5,423 bases of DNA from Thioalkalivibrio sp. (GCA_003550945.1 PULL01000225.1:1-5423); one strand, 5' to 3'; counted from the stretch's first letter, positions 1 to 5,409 are shown. Numbers and translations are program-made. The notes: generated by a model from the letters alone, not told the origin.

Positions 1-850
1 CATCGATGTCACGCAGCACGCCACCGTCACCCCGGCAACCCTCGGTGGTCAGAATGCCCGCGGTAATGATCGCGGTCGGATGAAACTGCACGGCCTCCAT
101 GTTGCCCAGCGTTGCGACCCCGGTTTCCAGCGCGAGCGCGATCCCGGTCCCCTCGCAGATGATCGCGTTGGTCGAGACTTGGTAAATCCGGCCGTAGCCG
201 CCGGTCGCGATGGTCGTGGCCTTCGCGAGATAGGCGGTGAGTTCACCGGTGATCAGATCCCGCACCACCGCACCGTGACAGCGTTCGCCATCGTGGATCA
301 GCGCCAGCGCCTCCTGCCGCTCCAGCACCGGAATCCCGTGGGCGATGGTCTGGTCACCCAACGCGTAGAGCATCGTGTGGCCGGTGCCGTCCGAGGTGTA
401 GCAGGTGCGCCATTTCTTGGTGCCGCCGAAGTCGCGCGCGGTAATGAGCCCATGCGCGTCCTCGGTCTCCGTGATGGTGATCTTCTGCGCGTTCACCACC
501 GATGCGCGGTCGCCGCGCGACACCCGGCTCCAGGGCACGCCCCAGGCCGCCAGTTCCCGTACGGCCTTGGGCGCGGTATTCACGAACATGCGCACCACCT
601 TCTGGTCGGCGCCCCAGTCGCTGCCGCGCACCGTGTCCTCGAAGTGGACGTCCTCGTTGTCACCCGCCCCCATCGCGCTGTTGCCGAGGCTGGCCTGCAT
701 GCCGCCCTGCGCCGCGACCGAGTGCGAGCGCTTCGCGGGAACAAGGCTCAGAATCAGCACGTCGAGTCCGCGCCGCTTCACCCCCACCGCGGTGCGCAGC
801 CCGGCGAGCCCGCCACCGATCACCAGCACGTCCGTGTAAACGACCTTCAT
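1..850 (-). CDS. frdA: Fumarate reductase/succinate dehydrogenase flavoprotein subunit, Wolinella type (partial, C-terminus off left edge)
   Basis: This is the FAD-carrying catalytic subunit that interconverts fumarate and succinate at the inner face of the cytoplasmic membrane, coupled to the quinone pool through FrdB and FrdC. The first 283 codons are present; the family is about 655 residues, so over half is missing. Seen in the translation: an N-terminal dinucleotide-binding GGGLAG (12-17), the RSHS motif with His43 (the covalent FAD attachment site in the Wolinella enzyme), AAQGGMQASLGN (46-57), TKKWRTCYT (144-152), ATGGYGRIY (215-223), and QFHPT with His257 plus TEGCRGDGG with Thr269/Glu270. 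These fall at the same numbers as the Wolinella succinogenes active-site residues. The ATG at 850 overlaps the frdC stop (ATGA, 847-850) and has an ideal GGAGG seven bases upstream, so translation is probably coupled. In such operons frdB follows, outside this window. Direction of catalysis in vivo cannot be read from this subunit. Confidence 0.96.
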   Translation of the reverse strand, partial: MKVVYTDVLVIGGGLAGLRTAVGVKRRGLDVLILSLVPAKRSHSVAAQGGMQASLGNSAMGAGDNEDVHFEDTVRGSDWGADQKVVRMFVNTAPKAVRELAAWGVPWSRVSRGDRASVVNAQKITITETEDAHGLITARDFGGTKKWRTCYTSDGTGHTMLYALGDQTIAHGIPVLERQEALALIHDGERCHGAVVRDLITGELTAYLAKATTIATGGYGRIYQVSTNAIICEGTGIALALETGVATLGNMEAVQFHPTAIITAGILTTEGCRGDGGVLRDID

Positions 851-1644
851 GGCATCGCCTCCGTCGGTCCAGCCTGGGGAGGAGACTCCTGCAGCCAGGT
901 CGGCACGTAACGCTCACCGACCTGGTCACGGTGTTCGATCCCGATTTTGATGTATGCCCCCAGCGAGGTGAATCCGAGCAGCAGGAAGAACACGATGAAC
1001 CCCCGCATCATCCACTTCAGCCGGCGCCGCCCAACCACCGGGTCACGTGCCGGCAACCAGCCCCACTTGACCCCGACGCGATAGGAACCGACCGCCGCGT
1101 GGACCACAGCGGTCAGCAGCAACAGCACGTACAACGGCCACATCCACTCGCTGACCACGCGATCCGCGGAGGCATACGGCCCGATGTTGCCGGGCTGGGA
1201 GATCATCGTGTACAGGTGCACCGAAACGAGGAAAAACAACGCGAACCCCGTGTAAACCTGGATCCACCAGAGGCTGGTGTCCTCGTGGCGCATCAGTTTC
1301 TGGTGGTCACGGTACACGCGGTACTGGCGGTAGCTGACCGGGATCTTGCGCACCGCGAGCACCGCGTGCACCACGACGATACTCAGGATAAACAGGGAGA
1401 ACAGCGTGATGATGATCGGATACGGGGTCCCGAAGAAATAGTAGCCCTCGAAGAACATCGTCACCCGGTACATCGCGTCCTTGCCGAGCAGGATCGAGGC
1501 CTCGGCGAACAGGTGTACCCAGAGAAAAAGGGCCAGAAACAGCCCCGAAGCGCTTTGCAGGAAGTCCAGCCGTGCCGGCCAGAGTCTGCCGTCCCGGCGC
1601 TTCGTCAACGCCGCGCCAACCGCGAGATCATTGGGAGTGCCCAT
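847..1644 (-). CDS. frdC: Fumarate reductase/succinate dehydrogenase di-heme cytochrome b subunit (membrane anchor)
   Basis: This is the five-helix membrane anchor carrying two b hemes, which passes electrons between the quinone pool and the FrdB iron-sulfur centres. From the ATG at 1644 it is 265 residues (Wolinella FrdC is 256). Its key residues fall on the Wolinella numbers: heme ligands His44, His93, His143 and His182, and the quinol-site Glu66. Other family blocks seen are LWWIQ (125-129), SEWMWPLY (165-172) and VKWGW (192-196). Predicted helices are at about 28-50, 76-99, 124-148, 166-190 and 212-236. The E-pathway glutamate of Wolinella (C180) is Val here (TAVVHAAVG), verified in the DNA. 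An in-frame TTG at 1645-1647 adds one residue, but ATG agrees with the family numbering; AGGTGGG (1648-1654) lies just upstream. It is the first gene of a frdC-frdA-(frdB) operon and overlaps frdA by four bases. An FNR-like promoter precedes it. Confidence 0.96.
   Translation of the reverse strand: MGTPNDLAVGAALTKRRDGRLWPARLDFLQSASGLFLALFLWVHLFAEASILLGKDAMYRVTMFFEGYYFFGTPYPIIITLFSLFILSIVVVHAVLAVRKIPVSYRQYRVYRDHQKLMRHEDTSLWWIQVYTGFALFFLVSVHLYTMISQPGNIGPYASADRVVSEWMWPLYVLLLLTAVVHAAVGSYRVGVKWGWLPARDPVVGRRRLKWMMRGFIVFFLLLGFTSLGAYIKIGIEHRDQVGERYVPTWLQESPPQAGPTEAMP
858..862 (-). promoter_or_regulatory. Ribosome binding site of frdA inside the end of frdC
   Basis: A perfect GGAGG on the minus strand lies seven bases before the frdA ATG (848-850), within the last codons of frdC. 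It fixes the frdA start and, with the ATGA overlap, indicates translational coupling that would keep anchor and flavoprotein in proportion. Confidence 0.8.
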
Positions 1645-1706
1645 CAACCCACCTGTCGTTTGGGGAAACAGTCAAAGGCGACGGGCCGGCAACAGACAAC
1701 CCGACC

Positions 1707-1754
1707 GGTCCATACTATGAACGGACCGCGCGGGCGGGTATTGATCCATGTCAC
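1707..1754 (-). promoter_or_regulatory. Predicted class II FNR/Anr-dependent promoter of frdC
   Basis: The plus strand reads TTGAT-CCAT-GTCAC at 1741-1754. Read as a minus-strand site it is GTGAC-ATGG-ATCAA, which matches the FNR consensus TTGAT-N4-ATCAA at 8 of 10 positions, with a perfect promoter-proximal half. A minus-strand -10 candidate CATAGT lies at 1719-1714, putting the start near 1707 and the site centre (1747.5) about 40 bases upstream. That is the classic class II activator position. No -35 hexamer is visible where one would be (AATACC), as expected for an activator-dependent promoter. An inverted repeat CGGTCC-N11-GGACCG (1706-1728) straddles the -10 and could be a repressor site. 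The leader to the frdC ATG would be about 60 bases. Site and spacing are seen; regulation by FNR is inferred. Confidence 0.6.
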
Positions 1755-1794
1755 GAGGGGTGGACCGGCCGCCTGTCGCGGCGGCCGGGACAGG

Positions 1795-1824
1795 CCGAAA
1801 GGCGCCAAACCGGCCGCCTTCCGG
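1795..1824 (-). terminator. Strong hairpin just after ppk2 (candidate terminator or 3' stabiliser)
   Basis: In minus-strand RNA, CCGGAAGGCG (1824-1815) pairs fully with CGCCUUUCGG (1804-1795), with one G-U pair and a 10-base loop. It begins ten bases after the ppk2 stop. A second inverted repeat, GCCTGTC / GACAGGC (1771-1777 with 1789-1795), follows at once. No U-run follows either stem, so a canonical intrinsic terminator is not shown. It may instead cap the transcript or insulate the frd promoter. Confidence 0.4.
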
Positions 1825-1833
1825 CGTGGAAGC

Positions 1834-2748
1834 TCACACGGTGAACCGACCCTCGCGGAGCATCTGGGCGTTCATGATCTCGAGCTCGTGGGCACCCGAG
1901 ACGACGACGTCGAGATCGGGCACGAAATCGAGATTGGGGTCCAGGCGCTGGTAGGGGACCGAATTCAGGATCACCTTGATCGCGTTCAGTCGCGCCTTCG
2001 CCTTGTCGTTGGACCGGATGATAGTCCACGGCGCCCAGGAGGTGTGCGTCCGGCGCAGCATCTCGTATTTCTGATGCGTGAAGTCGTCCCACCGGTCCTG
2101 TGCCTGCACGTCGATCTCCGACAGCTTCCACTGCCGCAGCGGGTCGGTCTTGCGGCGCTCGAACCGCCGGGCCTGCTCGTCCTTGGTCACGCTGAAATAC
2201 AGCTTGATCAGGATCGTGCCCTGCCGGACGAGGTCCTTCTCGAAACCGACCACGCCATGCATGAAGTTTTCGTATTCCTCGGCGGTGCAGAACCCGAACA
2301 CCGGCTCGACCATCGCGCGGTTGTACCAGCTGCGGTCGAACAGCACCTGCTCGCCGCCGTACGGGAACTGCTCCACGTAGCGCTGAAAGAACCACTGCGA
2401 CCGCTGGTGCTCGGTCGGCTTGCCCAAGGCCACCAGCCGGTAGTGCTTCTCGTTCATGTACCGCGTAACCCGCCGGATCGTGCCCCCCTTACCCGCCGCG
2501 TCCCGGCCCTCGAAGAGAATGATCATCCGCTGTTGGGTCTCTTCCAGGTGCTTCTGCATCCGGATGAGCTCCGCCTGATACGGCTTGAGACTTTGCTCCT
2601 CCCGACGGCGCACGACGGCGCTGCGCGTCGTGCGTTTCAGGTCCGCGAGCGATTTGCGTAACTCCGCACGCTCTTTCAGCAGATCATCGACCGATACGGA
2701 TGGTGCATCCTGCTCAGCGGTAAGGCGCCGGCCTGGCTTCTCCGTCAT
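1834..2748 (-). CDS. ppk2: Polyphosphate kinase 2, class I-type single-domain
   Basis: This cytoplasmic enzyme transfers phosphate between inorganic polyphosphate and nucleoside diphosphates. Single-domain PPK2 enzymes of this type usually regenerate ATP or GTP from ADP or GDP. The 304-residue protein has the normal family length. Seen motifs are Walker A GRDAAGKGG (81-89), Walker B FDRSWYNRA (137-145) followed by EPVFGFC, and the lid-module segment RRKTDPLRQWKLS (198-210). Further family blocks are DVQAQDRWDDFTHQKYEML (213-231) and TSWAPWTIIRSNDK (236-249). Residues 1-65 are charged and helical, like the variable N-terminal extension of the family. The ATG at 2748 has AGGGGG (2757-2762) eight bases upstream. 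The gene stands 215 bases from the MOSC gene and about 190 bases from frdC, and each side shows promoter or hairpin features, so it is probably transcribed alone. ADP versus GDP preference cannot be told from sequence by eye. Confidence 0.95.
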   Translation of the reverse strand: MTEKPGRRLTAEQDAPSVSVDDLLKERAELRKSLADLKRTTRSAVVRRREEQSLKPYQAELIRMQKHLEETQQRMIILFEGRDAAGKGGTIRRVTRYMNEKHYRLVALGKPTEHQRSQWFFQRYVEQFPYGGEQVLFDRSWYNRAMVEPVFGFCTAEEYENFMHGVVGFEKDLVRQGTILIKLYFSVTKDEQARRFERRKTDPLRQWKLSEIDVQAQDRWDDFTHQKYEMLRRTHTSWAPWTIIRSNDKAKARLNAIKVILNSVPYQRLDPNLDFVPDLDVVVSGAHELEIMNAQMLREGRFTV

Positions 2749-2776
2749 TTCTTCTACCCCCTGCGGATTGTCGTTG

Positions 2777-2789
2777 TCTACGCAGTATA
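2777..2789 (-). promoter_or_regulatory. Possible -10 region of ppk2
   Basis: TATACT on the minus strand (2789-2784) matches the sigma-70 -10 consensus at five of six positions and would start RNA near 2777, about 29 bases before the ppk2 ATG. No good -35 sits 17 bases upstream, so this is a tentative call. The remaining ~170 bases up to the MOSC stop hold only a weak stem (2899-2925, CTTTCAA / TTGAAGG on the minus strand). Confidence 0.35.
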
Positions 2790-2963
2790 CCCTTCACAAA
2801 CGCCGCTGTTCCCGGCGCAGCAGGTGGCCCGCGCGTCAGGCTGCACGCACGAACCAAGACGATGACAGGGAAATACCGCGGTACGCGCGCAGGCCGGCCC
2901 TTCAATCGAAGCGCGCCCTTGAAAGCACCGGACGCCCCCCGTCAATCCCTCAACCGAACGCCT

Positions 2964-3566
2964 TCAGCGAAGATATTTGTAACGCCGCGCATGCAGCGCA
3001 CCGGCGACGCTCAGCGCGCGGGGACCGGGCCTCAGCTCACCCACCTCTCCGGCCTGCAAATGGCCTTCCCGCGCAACGGCGAGGTAGAAACCGCTGCGCG
3101 CCGACAGCACCATGTCGCGGGAGGCCTGGCGGTAACCCATCACGGCATTGAACTTGAAGCAAGGCGTGCGGGGCTCGGTCACCCGCAGCACCGCATTGGC
3201 AAAATGCAGCTCGTCCCCCACAAAGACGCTGGCCTCTTCCAGGGGCCCATCCATCCCACGAATCCCGATGTTTTCGCCGACGAACCCCTCGGGCAGCGCC
3301 GAATCCTGCGAATCGATACCGTGCTTGGCACGGCGTTCGTGCCACCAGACCCGGTGCTGCACCGGCAGGGCATAAACCGCCTTGTTCAGACCGCCGTGAG
3401 CGCTTGGGTCGGCCTGCTCATCGCCCTCCAGTCCAAGCTTGCCCAGCCGCACTTCCCCGGATCGCGCGTCCTTGCGGATCGCGCTCGAAAAACGACGGTC
3501 GCCGACAAGCAGACCCTCGACTGCTCCCGTGCAAAGGTAGTCCAGCGAAACCCGTACAGGTGCCAT
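2964..3566 (-). CDS. MOSC domain protein, YiiM-like, short C-terminus
   Basis: MOSC domains bind a molybdenum cofactor through a conserved cysteine. The E. coli relative YiiM reduces N-hydroxylated bases and related compounds. The 200-residue protein shows the YiiM-type landmarks in order: TGAVEGL (13-19), LGLEGDEQAD (44-53), HGG (57-59), FVGENI (95-100), VFVGDEL (114-120), then RVTEPRTPCFKFN (128-140), in which Cys136 is the expected cofactor ligand. YiiM is 224 residues and ends in a helical '3-alpha' domain. Here the protein stops after a short tail (SVAGALHARRYKYLR) that covers only the beginning of that domain. I see no continuation in another frame downstream, so this looks like a naturally short form rather than a fresh frameshift. 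The ATG at 3566 has only a weak GAG eight bases upstream. The 237 bases to the next gene contain no promoter I trust. Substrate unknown; a ferredoxin or flavin reductase partner is not encoded nearby. Confidence 0.88.
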   Translation of the reverse strand: MAPVRVSLDYLCTGAVEGLLVGDRRFSSAIRKDARSGEVRLGKLGLEGDEQADPSAHGGLNKAVYALPVQHRVWWHERRAKHGIDSQDSALPEGFVGENIGIRGMDGPLEEASVFVGDELHFANAVLRVTEPRTPCFKFNAVMGYRQASRDMVLSARSGFYLAVAREGHLQAGEVGELRPGPRALSVAGALHARRYKYLR

Positions 3567-3792
3567 CTGCGTCTCAACCCCAACCGTGAGGGCCGTCCGG
3601 TTACGGAGGCAGAGGATGGAACAGCACTCCCCGTCGTTGCAAACCCGGCTGCGTACGATCGTGGCAGCATCGAGCTGATTGCCCTAGTGGGCCCAGGATC
3701 GGTCGGGCACCCCCCGCGGGTAGTCACACCCAGCGTGGTTTTGCGGCGGGAAAAGGGGCGATGTCGCGAGTCCCGGCCAGGTGGTCTCCCCA

Positions 3793-3820
3793 CCCGCCAG
3801 GCGTCAGGTCGCCCGGCGGG
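3793..3820 (-). terminator. GC-rich hairpin across the stop codon of the membrane-protein gene
   Basis: Nested stems CCCGCC / GGCGGG (3793-3798 with 3815-3820) and GGCG / CGCC (3800-3803 with 3810-3813), separated by one A-C mismatch, form a 10-pair hairpin with a six-base loop over the stop codon (3804-3806). There is no T-run after it, so it may act as a 3' end structure rather than a complete intrinsic terminator. Confidence 0.3.
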
Positions 3821-4148
3821 CAGCGACGAACGACCGCACCATCAGCGCGAGCAGCACGCCGCAGAGCACAAGCATGCCGATGTTCACCGTGAGCGCGAGC
3901 GGGCTCATCTGCGCCGCCCGGATTCCAAGCGTCACAGCCGGGGCCAGCGTGCCGAGCAGCGCGACGACGGCAGCGGCATGCATCAGGTGCCGCCGCCCAC
4001 TCTCAAAGGCGAGCGCAAGGCCCCCGAGGATCGCCAGCACGAGTCCGGGGTAGGCCGGCAGCAGTGCGGTCCGGCTGCCGGACCAGAGGAATGCGCCAAC
4101 GCCGAGTATGATCAGCAGTGCGGCGAATACGAGCGTCCATTTCGGCAT
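3804..4148 (-). CDS. Small four-helix integral membrane protein, function unknown
   Basis: This 114-residue, very hydrophobic protein is predicted to span the cytoplasmic membrane four times, at about residues 5-22, 26-48, 56-78 and 84-107. It has short charged links (ESGRRH 49-54, IRAAQ 76-80) and a basic C-terminal tail (RSFVAARRAT). The Lys3 start and Arg/Lys-rich loop ends suggest both termini face the cytoplasm. The pattern LLIILGVGAFLWSG...PAYPGLVLAILGGLAL, then HLMHAAAVVALLGTL and a final VRSFVAARR, is one I recall from uncharacterised small membrane proteins in many bacteria; no function is known to me. I chose the ATG at 4148 because hydrophobic coding begins there and GAGG lies about ten bases upstream. 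The open frame runs further upstream to 4490, but that stretch is Arg/Ser-rich, unlike a membrane protein, and overlaps the divergent gene. It probably has its own transcript; neighbours do not hint at a role. Confidence 0.85.
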   Translation of the reverse strand: MPKWTLVFAALLIILGVGAFLWSGSRTALLPAYPGLVLAILGGLALAFESGRRHLMHAAAVVALLGTLAPAVTLGIRAAQMSPLALTVNIGMLVLCGVLLALMVRSFVAARRAT

Positions 4149-4451
4149 CGGCGAAAATCCTCGGGATGGCTCGCCGCGGCAGGGGCCACAGCGAATTGAG
4201 TCAATACGACGAATGGGAACACGCCGATCGGCCGAAGTTCCTGGGGCGCTCGGCGGCAGATCCGGCAAGACCGCATCACGGTCCAAAAACCGGATCCGAA
4301 CGTCAAGTTTGCGTCCGACTCCTGCCAATCCCCCATTTCGGCTGACTGACCCGGAACGAGGCCGATGAATTGCCAACAGGCTCCTGGCCTGTGGAGTATG
4401 CTGATGAAGCTGCAATGATTTTGAAATCCGGGCAAGAAGCGAGTTGCGATC
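4149..4451. other. Divergent intergenic region (303 bases), no gene
   Basis: This gap separates the minus-strand membrane-protein gene from the plus-strand gene at 4452 and must hold both promoters. I could not find a convincing -35/-10 pair for either. It contains an 11-base palindrome ATTGA-G-TCAAT (4195-4205), a perfect GCCGATCGGC (4223-4232), and an ACAGGC-N5-GCCTGT inverted repeat (4376-4392) described separately. Open frames here are compositionally unlike real genes. Confidence 0.6.
4376..4392. repeat. 17-base inverted repeat upstream of the 4452 gene (operator-like)
   Basis: ACAGGC-TCCTG-GCCTGT is a perfect 6-5-6 palindrome ending 59 bases before the plus-strand ATG at 4452. A TATGCT hexamer (4397-4402) follows at once, so a repressor bound here would sit between -35 and -10 of a promoter using it. 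TTGCCA at 4370-4375 is 21 bases from that hexamer, too far for a normal -35. Function unproven. Confidence 0.3.
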
Positions 4452-4925
4452 ATGCGTAAACGAATCATCCCAAAGCGTTCCGAAGCACAAGCGCCATCTG
4501 AAGGCGATTGGTTGGATCTGGAACAGGTTGCCGAAGCGGAAGTCACTTCCGAGGACCCCTCGTATCCGATCGAAGACGCGCTGGTGGGGTCAGGCTCCTC
4601 CGGATGGCGGGCCGCCGATGCTGGCGAGCAGGCCATCCGACTGGTGTTCCCGAATCCCCAGCGGATCGAGAAGGTCTGGCTGCATTTCGTGGAGCCCGAC
4701 CGGGAGCGTACCCAGCAGTTCGTGCTGCGCTGGTCACCGGATGATGGGAAAACCATGAATGAGGTCGTGCGCCAGCAATGGAATTTTCATCCGCAGGGAG
4801 CCCGCGAGGAAACAGAAAACATTCATCTGGGCGTTCCGGGCGTGACTCTGCTGGAACTGCTGATCATCCCCGATATCAGTGGGGGGGACGCGCGGGCATC
4901 CTTGGCCAAATTGCGAGTGCAATGA
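4452..4925 (+). CDS. Hypothetical protein with discoidin/galactose-binding-like fold pattern
   Basis: This is a 157-residue acidic protein with no signal peptide or membrane segment, so probably cytoplasmic. After a basic start (MRKRIIPKR) it has WLDLEQVAEAEVTSEDP (20-36), then a pattern typical of F5/8 type C (discoidin-like) jelly-roll domains: IEDALVGSGSSGWRAADAGEQAIRL split at about 40-64, FPNPQRIEKVWLHFVE (66-81) and QQFVLRWSPDDGKT (88-101). It ends EVVRQQWNF (104-112), VTLLELLIIPDISGGDARASL (131-151) and a final KLRVQ. I recall similar short stand-alone proteins in proteobacteria and cyanobacteria, often labelled carbohydrate-binding, but no ligand is established. The ATG at 4452 is preceded by GAAGCGAG about ten bases upstream, a modest ribosome binding site. 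The gene stands alone: divergent neighbour upstream and a long non-coding stretch downstream. Being cytoplasmic, sugar binding outside the cell is unlikely; a role in protein or glycan-intermediate binding would be a guess. Confidence 0.9.
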   Translation: MRKRIIPKRSEAQAPSEGDWLDLEQVAEAEVTSEDPSYPIEDALVGSGSSGWRAADAGEQAIRLVFPNPQRIEKVWLHFVEPDRERTQQFVLRWSPDDGKTMNEVVRQQWNFHPQGAREETENIHLGVPGVTLLELLIIPDISGGDARASLAKLRVQ

Positions 4926-5333
4926 GAATCGCTATCGAGTCACCCACCGAAACGCTGCCACAGCCGGAGTGCCTGAGCGCCTAGGCCGCTGTAGATTTTC
5001 GACAGCGAGCCCGCGGCGAACCGGACCGGTTGTAACGATCCGGATGTTCAAACGAAGCGGCGCAGCACGGCGATGTGCGCCGCGTCCGCGCTTTCGGGCT
5101 TCGAACACTCGCGCGGCTACATGCACGGGGGTGGCCGGCCCGCCGCCCCTGGTCGCTGGGAGAGCCTGGACCACTGCTGGCGCCCGCGCTGCCCCCGATG
5201 AACGCCGGGGCCGGCACCGGAGCCGCGATTCGCGCGCAGAACAAGCCAGTTAATCTCGTTTATTAGATCATGCGGGCAAGTCATAGATCCTGCCTATTTT
5301 ATTCAAAACCGGCCGCCTGCCCACGCAACCCAG
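4926..5333. other. Long stretch without a supportable gene
   Basis: Open frames on both strands here are Arg/Pro/Ala-rich, lack ribosome sites and match no family I know, so I call none. A 6-bp stem with a 9-base loop, CGCTGT / ACAGCG (4987-4992 with 5002-5007), lies 61 bases past the 4452 gene's stop and may mark its transcript end; it has no T-run after it. A 13-base palindrome AACCGG-A-CCGGTT lies at 5019-5031. A weak GGCA / TGCC stem followed by TATTTTATT lies at about 5274-5302. Composition changes near 5240 from very G+C-rich to A+T-rich. No tRNA or rRNA signature was found. A decayed gene or an undescribed RNA cannot be excluded. Confidence 0.5.
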
Positions 5334-5350
5334 TTTCGATTTTTTCGAAA
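5334..5350. repeat. A+T-rich inverted repeat just upstream of the right-edge promoter
   Basis: TTTCGA-TTTTT-TCGAAA is a perfect 6-5-6 palindrome ending seven bases before the predicted -35 (5357). Its position suits an activator site or an upstream A/T element. It could equally be the stem and T-loop of a transcript end. Confidence 0.35.
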
Positions 5351-5356
5351 TCTCGC

Positions 5357-5409
5357 TTGCATTCGGCCGCCGGGTGCCGTAGTCTGCACACATATTAGAG
5401 ATTTCTAAT
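5357..5409 (+). promoter_or_regulatory. Predicted promoter with operator palindrome for a gene beyond the right edge
   Basis: TTGCAT (5357-5362) and TAGTCT (5380-5385) are exactly 17 bases apart and would start RNA near 5392. Each hexamer matches consensus at only three positions, but the spacing is ideal. A perfect palindrome ATTAGA-GATT-TCTAAT (5394-5409) covers the start site, where a bound repressor would block transcription. The arrangement resembles self-regulated repressors of ArsR type (BigR/YgaV-like redox or sulfide sensors use A+T-rich palindromes at the promoter), but that family assignment is a guess. GGGAA at the very end (5419-5423) could be the ribosome site of the next gene. 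Confidence 0.5.

Noticed and set aside
1645..1647. TTG as the frdC start codon
   Set aside because: It is in frame and directly before ATG, but the ATG at 1642-1644 puts all four heme ligands on the Wolinella residue numbers and is the commoner start codon.
502..2661. A 719-residue plus-strand open frame
   Set aside because: It lies antisense to frdA, frdC and ppk2, all firmly identified on the minus strand. Its Arg/Pro/His-rich product is typical of a high-GC shadow frame.
2714..2905. Minus-strand 63-residue open frame between the MOSC gene and ppk2 as a continuation of the MOSC 3-alpha domain
   Set aside because: The translated product does not resemble the helical C-terminal domain of YiiM, and it overlaps the ppk2 start and its probable promoter.
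2862..4199. A 445-residue plus-strand open frame
   Set aside because: It runs antisense through the MOSC and membrane-protein genes, has no recognisable domain, and its composition is that of a shadow frame.
4195..4205. ATTGAGTCAAT as an FNR or similar regulator site
   Set aside because: The half-sites are one base apart instead of the four needed for FNR, and no promoter could be placed next to it.
4149..4490. N-terminal extension of the small membrane protein to 228 residues
   Set aside because: The extra residues are Arg/Ser-rich with no membrane character and would overlap the start of the divergent gene at 4452. The internal ATG at 4148 begins the hydrophobic protein and has a GAGG upstream.
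4960..5010. A tRNA-like look (GCCGGAGTGCCTGAGCG)
   Set aside because: No T-loop GTTCGA, no anticodon stem and no acceptor pairing could be found around it.
4981..5244. Minus-strand 87-residue open frame, and overlapping plus-strand frames of 63-124 residues
   Set aside because: No ribosome binding site, no family resemblance, low-complexity Arg/Ala/Pro/Ser composition, and several overlapping frames of similar quality.
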